This document shows, one piece after another, positions 52,589-61,927 of a DNA stretch of 64,000 bases. The position numbers and the translations under genes were made by a program. This stretch comes from Plasmodiophora brassicae. Its lineage: Eukaryota > Endomyxa: Phytomyxea > Phytomyxea > Plasmodiophorida. The stretch lies in the NCBI GenBank assembly GCA_036867785.1, contig CP145420.1:1-64000 (forward strand), given 5' to 3'. The notes under the pieces were generated by a model that saw nothing but the letters and a program-made list of their open reading frames with translations, did not search any database and was not told the origin of the DNA. Each line of letters opens with the position of its first letter. Within the stretch, counting starts at the first letter, position 1.

Positions 52589-54723
52589 TTAGACGCGCGC
52601 CAGGCCATGCCGAGGCGGCATGGGCCCATCGTACGCCATCGGCCCGCCATAGGCGACCGGATTCCCGGCCGCCGCTGGCGCCTGCGTCACACCCAAGGCG
52701 AACGCATCGACAGGGATGGCCAGGACGGGGAACGCGACGAGCGCGTTCGGATCCGGTACCGATGGGTTCCGCATGGCGGCCAGTGCCAGGTCCCCTGACG
52801 ACGGGGCAGGGGGTACGACCGGCGGGACCGTCATCACGGGTGCCATAGACGATGTCGGTCCCGGGCTGACTGGCGCGACGCTGGTGGATCCGGTTGTAGG
52901 CGCCGGCGACGACGCGGGCGCTGGGGTCGGCGATGTGCTCGACGGAGGCGGTGTCGTAGGTGGCGCTGCTGTCCTGGAATCGACGGACGACCCTGGTGCA
53001 GGCGAGGGGGCTGGCGTCGGCGACGGAGATGGGGCAGACGCCGACCCAGACGGGTACAGCGCGTGCCGGCCGCTCCGGTACCCTCGAGCCGAGGCGTCCG
53101 ACGGCGCCCGCCCCGCTGCTGCCGCCGGCGATCGACCCGTCGCAGGATCCGCCGACGCGCCCGATGTTGTTGGTGCCGGTGACGTTGTCGCCGCTAGCAC
53201 GTCACCACCCGACGTTGGAGCTGGTGATGGTGCCGGCGTTGGCGCAGGCGTCGGCGCTGGCGTTGGCGCGGGAGTCGGCGCTGGCGTTGGCGCGGGAGTC
53301 GGTGCAGGCGTTGGTGCAGGCGTCGGTGCGGGAGTCGGTGCGGGCGTTGGTGCAGGCGTCGGCGCGGGAGTCGGTGCAGGCGTGGGCGCGGGAGTCGGTG
53401 CGGGCGTAACGGGTGCAACTGAGGCGGCCGACGTCGTCGGTGCAGGAGATGGCACGGGTGACGCAGGGTCGTTCCGCGCCGCATCGCTTCTGGCATTGGT
53501 CGACGGCGACGGCGCTGTGATGCACTCGTTGTTGTCAGGGACCTGCCTCGGGTTGGCGGGTCCTGGCGAGACGCGATCCGCCGCCGGGATCTGGTCGGGT
53601 CGCATGGTGACAATGGGCAGGTGGATGCCGCACCCGTCCAGGTTGGCCGGTGCCGACGGCAGGGCGCGCAGGTTCGACTCGGCGACCTGCTCGAACCGGG
53701 GCCCCAGCGCCTTGTCCCGGATGCAGTTGTCGATCGCCAGCTGGACGCCCGGGTTCGCGGCCGCCTCGCGCTCCAGCCCGCAGCAGCATTGCCTGGCGAC
53801 CTCGTTCAGCACCTTGGCGCTCTCGAAGACGGGCGCGCACGGCGCCGCCTCCGCGCCAGGCGAGGCGTACGCGGGCACCTCCTCGACCGATGACGCTGGT
53901 GCTGGGCCGCACCGGTCCTTCACATTGGCAATCGGTGCCACGCCGGCACCACCAGGGGCGCCCACCGCGAACTGGGCCGCCCACTCGCCAGCGGGCGCGT
54001 CCCGGCGACGCCGCGCGTCGCACGTGCCGCACATCCCGGTGCAGGCCGTCGCGCCGGGCGCGTCAACGCGCACCATGAACGGCGACAACGACACGGTGAT
54101 CGGCCCGTCCCGCGTCGTGTTGATCTGAAGGTCCAGATGCCGCTGCCCTGCATCATGGGCACACCCCCCGGTCAGCGAATGCGATGCGACGCGACGTATC
54201 GTCGTGGCCGTCCTACCCACGTAGTGCAACGCGATCGGGATCCTCGACGGCGACACGCCGTTGATGTTGTCGCGGACGAAGGCGGGCGCCGCATCGAGCG
54301 GCATCGCCTGGCCGAGGACGTGGACCAGGTCCCAGGTGCCGCCCCTGATCGACCCCGTCCTCATGTTGAACCGGCACAGGCCGTCGTCAACCTGGGCAGC
54401 AGAGGGCGACAACGTCAGTGTGGGGCGCGCAGGCCAGGGGACGAACGGCCCGGGCGCCGGGGGCGTACCTTGATGCGGCACGAGTCCAGGAAGGAGACGG
54501 TGCCGTTGTAGTCGGCGGGCGAGCGGTACTCGCACTGGAGCTCGACCTCGGCCGTGCTGAACATGCGGAACAGGCCCTGGCCGGCGTAGTCGAACGTCTG
54601 CCCCTGGCACTGCTGGACGTGGCCGGCGCCCGACGACGTGCATTGGCAGGGGGCCGACGCGACGAGCGACGCGCGCATGGCCATGGCGGCCAGGACACCC
54701 AGCAGCGGGACGTATCGAGGCAT
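52589..54723 (-). CDS. Secreted protein with VWD-like N-terminal domain and PTPA repeat
   Basis: Two exons, 54723–54469 and 54391–52589, over a 77-nt intron in phase. The signal peptide is [16 protein letters not shown]. The N-terminal domain ([48 protein letters not shown]) looks like a divergent VWD-type fold and is shared with the divergent neighbour. A Cys-containing helical part follows, then a long disordered region with over 15 PTPA units (about 53215–53410), and more Pro/Thr/Ser. Probably an extracellular structural or adhesive protein. Confidence 0.75.
53215..53410 (-). repeat. 12-bp minisatellite coding PTPA
   Basis: About 16 near-identical units of the type GGCGCGGGAGTC/GGTGCAGGCGTT encode PTPA in the reading frame. 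The units differ only at codon third positions, indicating recent expansion that keeps the protein sequence. Confidence 0.95.
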
Positions 54724-55486
54724 ATAGAGACAGCGACGGCCGCGCCTAGCGATTAGATTGAATCTATGCGAATGCACGTCTCACGAACAGGGCCAGATCG
54801 TTTCTCTGTGTGTCCTCGGCGTGACTCAACGGTACCGGTTGAGTAAAACGGCGTTGACCCGGCGAGCGCTGACTGGTTTCGTCGTTGACCCGCCGCCGTT
54901 CCGTCTCTGGACCGATCACGAACGACGCACCACGTTCGCAGCAGGCTGTGTGCTTCGTAGCCGGGCGCCTGCGCATGGTCGTACGTTGCGTCTGACGGGT
55001 GGCGGAACGAGGATCGCTGCTCGAACGGCAACCGAAAGCGTCCCCACGCGCCGGTGTGTCTCCTGTACGCCGGGCGACGACCCGGGAGAGGGTTGCCCTC
55101 GACAAACGTACAGTAGGAAGCCTGGTCGGCGATCGTGCTCCTGGGCCCAGGAGCGGAATCTCCGGCCCGGGTCAGATTCGCGCCGAACAACGAACATTTG
55201 GAAAACGGGAACGGGGATGCGCGCGCGCGTGCTCGGCCCATGGGTTGATTCACGCGCCGACGACGAGGTACACGATCCGCGCGTGACCCGCGGGACGCGC
55301 TCGCATGACTCACCTGACCCGCGCGCATCGCCTCTCGCCCTTGTGACGTCTGCACCGCGCGACGCTTCGTCCACTTGTCAATCGGACGTATTTAACGCAC
55401 GTCGTGTGGCGCGGGCGCGTCCTGTGGCTCATCCCCCAAACTCTAAACCGTCTCCCTATCTAAACCCGTCCCCGGCGGCAGGCAGC
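54724..55486. promoter_or_regulatory. Divergent 5' region of the two VWD-like genes
   Basis: 763 bp between opposed ATGs. A frame stays open into it from the right-hand gene, but the signal peptide ATG at 55487 is the convincing start. This region should hold both promoters, and co-regulation of the pair is possible. No clear TATA box was seen; a CCCAAACTCTAAACC stretch lies just upstream of the right-hand start. Confidence 0.4.
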
Positions 55487-58350
55487 ATGCGCGTCGTCGC
55501 CCTATCGATCCTGGCGCTGGTGGTCGCGACCACCGCCCACAGCGCCGTGCACTGCTCGATCCACGGGTCCACCCATGTCGTCATGTCGGACGGCACCAGC
55601 AAGTACCAGCAGCACAGCGGCGGCCTGTTCCGCGCGTTCGCCACCGCCTACAACGGCATGCGCCTCGAGGTCCAGTGCGAGTTCACCGATCGGACCGCCG
55701 CCCCGGGCGCCTCGCCGCAGCAGGTCACGTCGTCGTCGGCCGTGCTCAGCGAACCCGAGATGACGTCCTGCCGCCTCCGGGTCTACGATGTGGCGCGCGG
55801 GTGCGGCGTCGACGTCCGCCACGACGGCACGCTGAACCGCGGGTACGGGTCCATCGCCGGCCGGGCCATGCCGCTGGCCGCCATGAACCAGGTGCCCATC
55901 GACCCGCACCTCGGCGTCAAGGTCATCCCGTTGACCGGCAACGCCCTGTCCGTCGAGGCGAACTGGAACGGCACCTTCATTCAGGTACGATGTGTCGCGA
56001 TGCGCCCCTGTCCCCCCCTCCCCTGACGCGCGTGCCGCTGGGCAGGTCGTCCTGGGCGAGAAGTACATGCAGGTGCACAGCGCCGTCGTGCCCAGCTGCG
56101 TCGGCCTGTGCGGCAACTGCCAGGGCGTGCAGGCGCCCCCGATGGACATCAGCTCGATGGCGGCGTTCGTCGCGTCGCAGCAGGTCGCCCCCGCGCAGGC
56201 CATCCAGCCGCAGGCCCTGTGCGGCACGTCGGGCCTCGGCCTCGGCGCTTCCCTGTCGACAGGTCGCCTCCCCCGCTCGTCGTCCTCGTCATCGTCGCAC
56301 CCAACTGACCGTTGGGTGCACACAGGCATCCCACAGCTGTTCCCGCAGCAACAGCAGGGCGCCGCGATGCTGGGCGCGTACCCGTACCCGGCGTACTCGC
56401 CGCCGACGCTGGCCGACCTGTACTACACGGCCCAGTTCCCGACCGAGGCGCAGCTGCTGATGGCGTTCGAGCAGTGCTCGGCCGGCGACATGGTCCGCCT
56501 GCAGTACGACCCGATCTTCAACTCGTTCGTCGAGGACTGCATGTACGACAAGTCGCTGGGCGTCGGGTACGTGTGTGTGTGTGCCGCGCGCGCGCCCCCT
56601 CCATGCGCTGACCGCCCTGTTGCTCTGCAGGTTCGATGCGGCGGCGAAGTCGTCGATGGACGCGTTCGTCACGTTCACCGAGTCGATCCTTCGTAGCGCG
56701 CGGGTCGCCCAGGTGCTGGCCGTGTCGCCGTACCTGGTGCAGGTCTGCGCGGCCTGCATCCCGGTCCAGTGGCCCGACACGATCCAGACGACGCAGATCC
56801 TGACGTCGATCACGTCGTCGTCGTCCGGGTCCGCCCGCGCCTACGAGCGCCTGGCCAGCGGCGGCGTCACGTTCCCGATGCGGTACGCGTCGATCAACAA
56901 CTACGCCATCGATCCGTTCGTGCAGACGCTGCTGGCGTCGGCGCTGTCGAGCGCGTCGGCCAGCAGCAGCAGCAGCAGCTGGAACGCTAACATCGTCATG
57001 CCGTCGTGGTCGTCGGCCTCGATGCTGACGCTGCCCTCGCAGCTGGTGTCTGCGCCCCTCGTCGTCGACGGGCAATCGTCGCTGTCGTGGAACACGATGC
57101 CGCTGCTGGGCGGCGGCGTCTGCACCACCATCGACCCGTCTCGCCTGGCGCAGATCGAGATGCTGATCCAGCAGTACGTCGAGGGCGGGCAGGCGACGCA
57201 GCTGGCGTCCCTGATCCAGCAGGGGCAGTACTACTCGGTCTGCCAGGCCCTGGCCTGCGGCATGGGCCAGCGGTCGCCCACGATGGCCAGCTTCGCGTCC
57301 TACCTGCCCATGTCGTCGGTGGCGTCGATCTGCCCCATCAGCACGGTGCCGTCGTCCATGTTCTACCACAGCTACGGGCAGTACAACGGCAGCAACCTGC
57401 CGTACAACGTCTACGGGCAGTCCACCGCCTCGCTGTACGACAACTACCTGCAAGGCGCCACGTACGCCCAGCAGATGCTGGGCATGTACGGGTCGTACGG
57501 CTCCATGAGCGGGTCCATGTACGGGCAGGGCATCAGCGGCAACCCCTACTACGGCGGCGGCCAGGCGTTCCCCACCGGCAACGGCATGTGGAACGCTGCC
57601 AACGGCAACGTCGCGAATGGCTACTTGAGTGGCCAGGCCTTCGGCGCCAACAGCATGTCGAATGGCAACGTCGCCAACGGCATGTGGAATGGCAACGCCG
57701 CCAACGGCATGTGGAACGGCAACGTCGCCAACGGCATGTGGAGCGGCAACGTCGCCAACGGCTACTTCAATGGCCAGGCGTTCGGCGCCAATAGTATGTG
57801 GAATGGCAACGTCGCGAATGGCTACCTGAGTGGCCAGGCCGTCGGCGCCAACGGCATGTGGAACGGCAACGTCGCCAACGGCCAGGCGTACGGCGGCAAC
57901 ATGTTCAACGGGAACCTGGCCGCCAGCCAGTACCTCGGCGGGCAGGCCCTCAACGGCAACGGCTTCGTGGCCGGGTCGGGCGTCCTGAACGGCGCAGGCC
58001 AGGCCGGCATGATGACCGGCAGCAGCGTCCTGAACGGCGCGTACGCCAATGCGAACATGCTCGGCACGGGCAGCGTCAACACGTTGGCCGGCCAGTTCGG
58101 TGGCAACTTCAACGGGCAATTCGCAGGCGGCGCGTTCAGCATGAACGGCCAGATGTCCGTCACCGGTGGAGCATCACAGCAGCTGCTGAACGAGGCCGAA
58201 ATGCTGGCCGGCGCGCCGGCCATGTCGCCTGTGCAAGGCGCAATGGGGACCGGAGGTTCGACCGCCGAGCGCATCCTGGCGCAGCAGGACACGGGCAACA
58301 CCGTGCAGGCGCTGGGGCAGGCACCGCTCGGCGCCACGCTGATGGCCTAA
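55487..58350 (+). CDS. Secreted protein with VWD-like N-terminal domain and Asn/Gly repeat
   Basis: Four exons: 55487–55984, 56046–56262, 56326–56566, 56631–58350. The signal peptide is MRVVALSILALVVATTAHS. The first domain (HCSIHGSTHVV, GGLFRAFATAYNGMRLEVQC, SCRLRV, CGVDVRHDG, GLCGNCQ) parallels the leftward neighbour, exon for exon. Two helical Cys modules follow (LMAFEQCSAGDMVRLQYDPI; ALACGMGQRS). The last exon holds a repetitive Asn/Gly/Met region of GNVANGMWNGN-type units (about 57590–57900), then a helical tail. Likely extracellular; the repeat resembles adhesive or structural domains. The frame upstream is open but lacks a better start. Confidence 0.78.
57590..57900 (+). repeat. Asn/Gly-rich coding minisatellite
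   Basis: Repeated units of 24 to 30 bp such as GGCAACGTCGCCAACGGC encode NVANGMWNG, NVANGYLSG and similar. Some units are exact copies, showing recent slippage or unequal exchange. Confidence 0.9.
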
Positions 58351-58458
58351 ACGGCGTCCCCCGGATCACGTAAATAACGATACACAGTTGGTTATAGGAC
58401 GCCGCGCGCCAGCGCCTCCGTTCATGGCCAGTGTTGTGTGTACTGGCGGTAGGCAGAG

Positions 58459-58988
58459 TTACGGCTCCTTTGGCGTCACCGCCTCGCCTGTCAGACACGT
58501 GCAATGAGAACGCAGGCTGCCTCCTGGGCGATCGCAGACCGTAGTAGAATTTCTGCAGGAACGGCGACACGTGGCGCGACGATTGGACCAGGCTGGCCGG
58601 GACGGCGATCTTCGTGTCACGCCACGGTTCCAACGCCTTCAGGACGTGGGACCTGGTCTTGAACCCCAGCAGGGTCTCATGCAGTTCCATCTCGGCCTTG
58701 CAGCGAAGCATGTCGATCATGTTGATGTCGTCCACGTCCCTGAACCGGCGAAACCGCGTCCCGACGTTCTTGACGGCCTGCGGCGTCGACATGTCGCTGA
58801 TGTCATAACCCTATCGGGGGGCGGACGCGTGTCATTCGCCGCGGCGGGACACACGGGCAGCCACCGACGTTGAGGATACCGGGCATGGCGCGCACGACCC
58901 GCCGGTACAGGTGCAGCACGCGCTGCCGGGCCTCGTGCGCACCCGCCGACGCGAACGTGGACACGGGCGGCAACGAGCGCGGGTTCAT
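58459..58988 (-). CDS. NDUFA6: NADH dehydrogenase subunit NDUFA6 (B14, LYR protein)
   Basis: Three exons: 58988–58869, 58810–58540, 58487–58459; introns 58 and 52 nt, in phase. The product has the LYR signature (RQRVLHLYRRVVRAMPGIL), then VKNVGTRFRRFRDV, IDMLRCKAEMELHETLL and FLQKFYYG, and ends TPKEP. NDUFA6 is an accessory subunit of mitochondrial complex I, near the matrix arm, working with the acyl carrier protein. The length of about 140 residues is normal. Confidence 0.92.
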
Positions 58989-59194
58989 GACAGGGTCAAT
59001 ACAGCCCCCCTCGGGGAGACGAACGCAGACAAACGCTCAAACCGCGACGGAAATGCGCGTCGCCCGTCTCTCTGTGACGAACTGATTCCTGCGCCGGTTT
59101 TGCCGTCGCCCCCTTTTTGCCCAGCCAGCCCCCCGAGGCCCCGGATGACTGCGCTGTATTTTGGACAGATAAAATAGCGTTACGCGGCCCACTC

Positions 59195-60098
59195 CTACGT
59201 GGGCAGCTCCCAGGACGTCCTGCCCGTCGCCTTGTTCACGTAGTACCGGTTGCCGGTCTCGTTGTCGACCACCTCGGTCCATTCGTCAGCGGGGCCGGAC
59301 GCGACCGCCCGCTGCGGCGAGGACGACGGCTGTTTCTTGGGTGACGCACGCGACCCCTTCTGCTCCGAGCCAGCCTGCTGCTGCTGCTTGCCTTCGACGT
59401 CGTACCGTTCTGGCTGCGGCGGCGGCGGCGGCGGCATGTGAACAGGCTGGTCGGCGGGTGTGTCGGCGGCCTTGTACAGATGTTTGTAGCTGAACTCCAA
59501 CGTTGCTTCGTGGCGGAATATAACGCCATAGAGGTTAGCGAGAACGCAGAAGATCCCTGGCCCAGGGTCATTCGTTAACCAAGTACGATGCGGACGTCGC
59601 TCCGTACCGAGCCCAGCGGCAATGTATCCCATGACGCCCAAGCCTGGGGGCAGCACGGGTGGTCAGTCGGTCGCAACGACAGGATATCGCAGAAGCGACC
59701 GGACCCGTTGACAATGTCGACACGAAGAATATGAAGGCGGTACGACCCTTCCAGCCGAGAATCAGCGCCAGGTGGTTGGCGATGAACGCGTGCGCCCAGC
59801 CGAAACGCGACTGCCGCCGAATATGAGCACGTCAGCAGGGCGAACGACGCCGGCCCATACCTCGAAAAGCAGCAGCAGTATGCCGAATACGGCAACGAAG
59901 AACCCATTGAGCTGACCCGCAGCGTCACACATGAGGGCCGCCGCAAATGCCCAGCAGACGTACGAATTTCGGCACGCTGAGTCCGCCGATCAGTATGAAC
60001 GTCAGCAGGCCGGCGATGATGAAGAGCAGGGACGCGATGAAATTAATGCCCTTGAGCGCCTTGACGAACGCGCCGTCGCGCAAGCGGAAGACCTCCAT
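59195..60098 (-). CDS. COPI-associated (TVP15-like) membrane protein with C-terminal WW domain
   Basis: Five exons inferred with four introns of about 50–61 nt. Four helices: FIASLLFIIAGLLTFILIGG, FFVAVFGILLLLF, a third around GRTAFIFFVSTL, and GVMGYIAAGL with FCVLANLYGVIF. Order and spacing, and the GFxxAHAF block between helices 2 and 3, fit the COPI_assoc family of Golgi proteins. A Pro/Gln-rich linker leads to a WW domain at the very C-terminus (DEWTEVVDNETGNRYYVN, then SWELPT). WW domains bind Pro-rich motifs. This combination is not one I know for the family. Confidence 0.75.
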
Positions 60099-60373
60099 GG
60101 CGACCGCGCCGCCGTCGTCGACACGTCAGTGATGTGGCGGCCGGCCGAGCGAGCGAGCGGGTGGGCGGCCTCCTGCCTCCACGACGGCGAATCTTTTTCA
60201 GATACAGGTCGCACCGTCGCAGTCGTCTCTCGTCCGTCACGGTCCACGTATAGGGGCAGGAAGGGGCCACTCACCCGCCCGGTATCACGCGCTCGCCTAT
60301 ACCTATTCGTCATGCGTGCAGCGAAACGGCCACGAAAGGTGGTGGGTTTTCAGGGGCTTCACTTTATTCTGGT

Positions 60374-61462
60374 TTAGAGGAGCGGTGCAAAGGGGACAGC
60401 AGGAGGTGCAGGCGGGATGGGCGGCGCAGGAGGTGCAGGCAGGACGGGTGGCATAGGAGGTGCAGGCAGGACGGGTGGCGCAGGAGGTGGAGGGGGGACC
60501 GGCGGCACAGGTACAACCGGGGGCACAGGTGCAACCGGTGCCAAAGGTGGAGCGAGTGGTACGGCGGGCGCCAACGGTGGGGCCGCTGGAAAGCCTGCCG
60601 CGAATAATGGCGGTGCTGGCGGCAATGGCGCAACACGATGAGCGAATGGCCCGACTGGTAGCGGGTATACATCTGCCTCCACAGGCAGGGGTGGAGGGCG
60701 GTGCACCGCAAAGACCAGCTGCGGGACAGTCATGTCCACGAGGGTGGGACCATTAAGAGGCGCTCCTGGCAGAGGAGGTGGCGGGACCGGGTCCCAGCGT
60801 GCAACGGGGGGAAATGGGTCACCCCTGGGACCCCAGACGTCGGACCAGGGTGCCAGCGGGATGATTGGCGGGAAGTCTGGGACGAATGGGGGCGCTAATT
60901 GCACGACGGGTCGTAGCGGGTACCGTCCGAGCAACTCTGCTGGTATGACAAACGGCGGGGCAGCAGCACCTGGAGCCATGGGCGGGGCAGCACCGCCTGG
61001 AGCCATGGGTGGGGCAGCACCGCCTGGAGCCATGGGCGGGGCAGCACCGCCTGGAGCCATGGGCGGGGCGGCCGGCGCAGGCAGGGCGCCGGTAGGTGGA
61101 AATGCTCCCGGAGCGGCAGGCGCAACAGGCGGCAAGGCCCCTGCGAACGCGGGCGCCGCATATGCCGACGAGAACCCGGCCAGCAACGCAGCGGATGGGT
61201 CTGACCCGGATGGCAAACGTGGAGCTGGCGGGGCAGGTGCCGTCGTTGGTGCCTCTGCGGGAGGTGCAGTCGTCGCCATCGTAGTAGTCGCAGGCACGTT
61301 CATCGTTACAGTCGCCGGCGCAGCAGCGGTCGCCACTGCAGCAGGTGCCGCTGCGGCTGCCAATTCCGGGGACACCGAATTCCCTGGCCATGTGTACGAT
61401 CCTTGGCCGCTGCTGCACCGTGCTAGGATGGTCACCGCGATGGTGACCAGAGCGCGATGCAT
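60374..61462 (-). CDS. Secreted Pro/Ala-rich protein with MAPGGAAPP repeats
   Basis: ATG 61462 gives MHRALVTIAVTILARCSSGQ, a signal peptide. The mature protein is over 60% Pro and Ala. It contains four copies of a 9-residue unit around PPMAPGGAA (about 60955–61070) and a Pro/Val/Leu-rich tail (LPAPPMPPVLPAPPAPP). A central part (LLGRYPLRPVVQLAPPFVPD) is less repetitive. No family recognised; composition suits a cell-wall or extracellular matrix protein. The upstream frame opens at a non-ATG codon. Confidence 0.65.
   Translation of the reverse strand: MHRALVTIAVTILARCSSGQGSYTWPGNSVSPELAAAAAPAAVATAAAPATVTMNVPATTTMATTAPPAEAPTTAPAPPAPRLPSGSDPSAALLAGFSSAYAAPAFAGALPPVAPAAPGAFPPTGALPAPAAPPMAPGGAAPPMAPGGAAPPMAPGGAAPPMAPGAAAPPFVIPAELLGRYPLRPVVQLAPPFVPDFPPIIPLAPWSDVWGPRGDPFPPVARWDPVPPPPLPGAPLNGPTLVDMTVPQLVFAVHRPPPLPVEADVYPLPVGPFAHRVAPLPPAPPLFAAGFPAAPPLAPAVPLAPPLAPVAPVPPVVPVPPVPPPPPAPPVLPAPPMPPVLPAPPAPPIPPAPPAVPFAPLL
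60955..61072 (-). repeat. 27-bp minisatellite in the Pro/Ala-rich gene
   Basis: Four tandem units of 27 bp built on GGAGCCATGGGCGGGGCAGC encode PPMAPGGAA. They are almost identical, so the expansion is recent. Confidence 0.95.
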
Positions 61463-61927
61463 GATGACAAGTGTCCGGATGATCTGTGGCCCGGAACGGG
61501 ACGCTGACCTCCGAATCACCAAACGTCCCGCCGGTACTGGCGTACGGCGGGTAGTTTTCCCAACGCCGCCAGGGCACGAACTTAGCGCGGCACACATCAG
61601 CAACGACGCCGGCGCTTGTTAGGCTGGCGCGGAGGGCGTACGTATTCGGTATACGGGTGCTGCCCTAATCTTCGTTGACGATGTCGCCCCTCGTCAGGCA
61701 GCGTGCAGCTCGCGGAGTTGCGGCACAGACCGGGGGGAAGCTCCGCGTTTGCCACCAGGTGAATTCCCCCGTCGGGCGGCCTGCACCCGTCGCAGGCCTG
61801 GCCGTGCCAACCGGGGCCCGTCCTTATATTAACACTGATTGTCGAGTTCCGTCGCCGCATGCTGCACGGCACGTGTGCCAGGGTCGCCTGGCCCCGTCGC
61901 CTCGTCGGCTACTGCCGGCGCACTCCG
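61463..61927. promoter_or_regulatory. Divergent 5' region of the Pro/Ala-rich and ribonucleotide reductase genes
   Basis: 465 bp between opposed ATGs, serving both promoters by arrangement. Short frames here show no domain. I did not recognise a cobalamin riboswitch or any specific element; eukaryotic B12 regulation of this type is not expected. Confidence 0.4.

Noticed and set aside
52716-54128. 470-codon plus-strand frame rich in Gly/Ala/Val
   Set aside because: Mirror image of the PTPA repeat gene; the repeat gives long stop-free antisense frames.
56567-56580. GT microsatellite that could be a regulatory repeat
   Set aside because: It lies at the start of intron 3 of the VWD-like gene and is short; no reason to give it a function.
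60732-61622. Gly/Ala-rich plus-strand frame
   Set aside because: Antisense of the Pro/Ala-rich secreted protein, which has a signal peptide; the plus frame has none.
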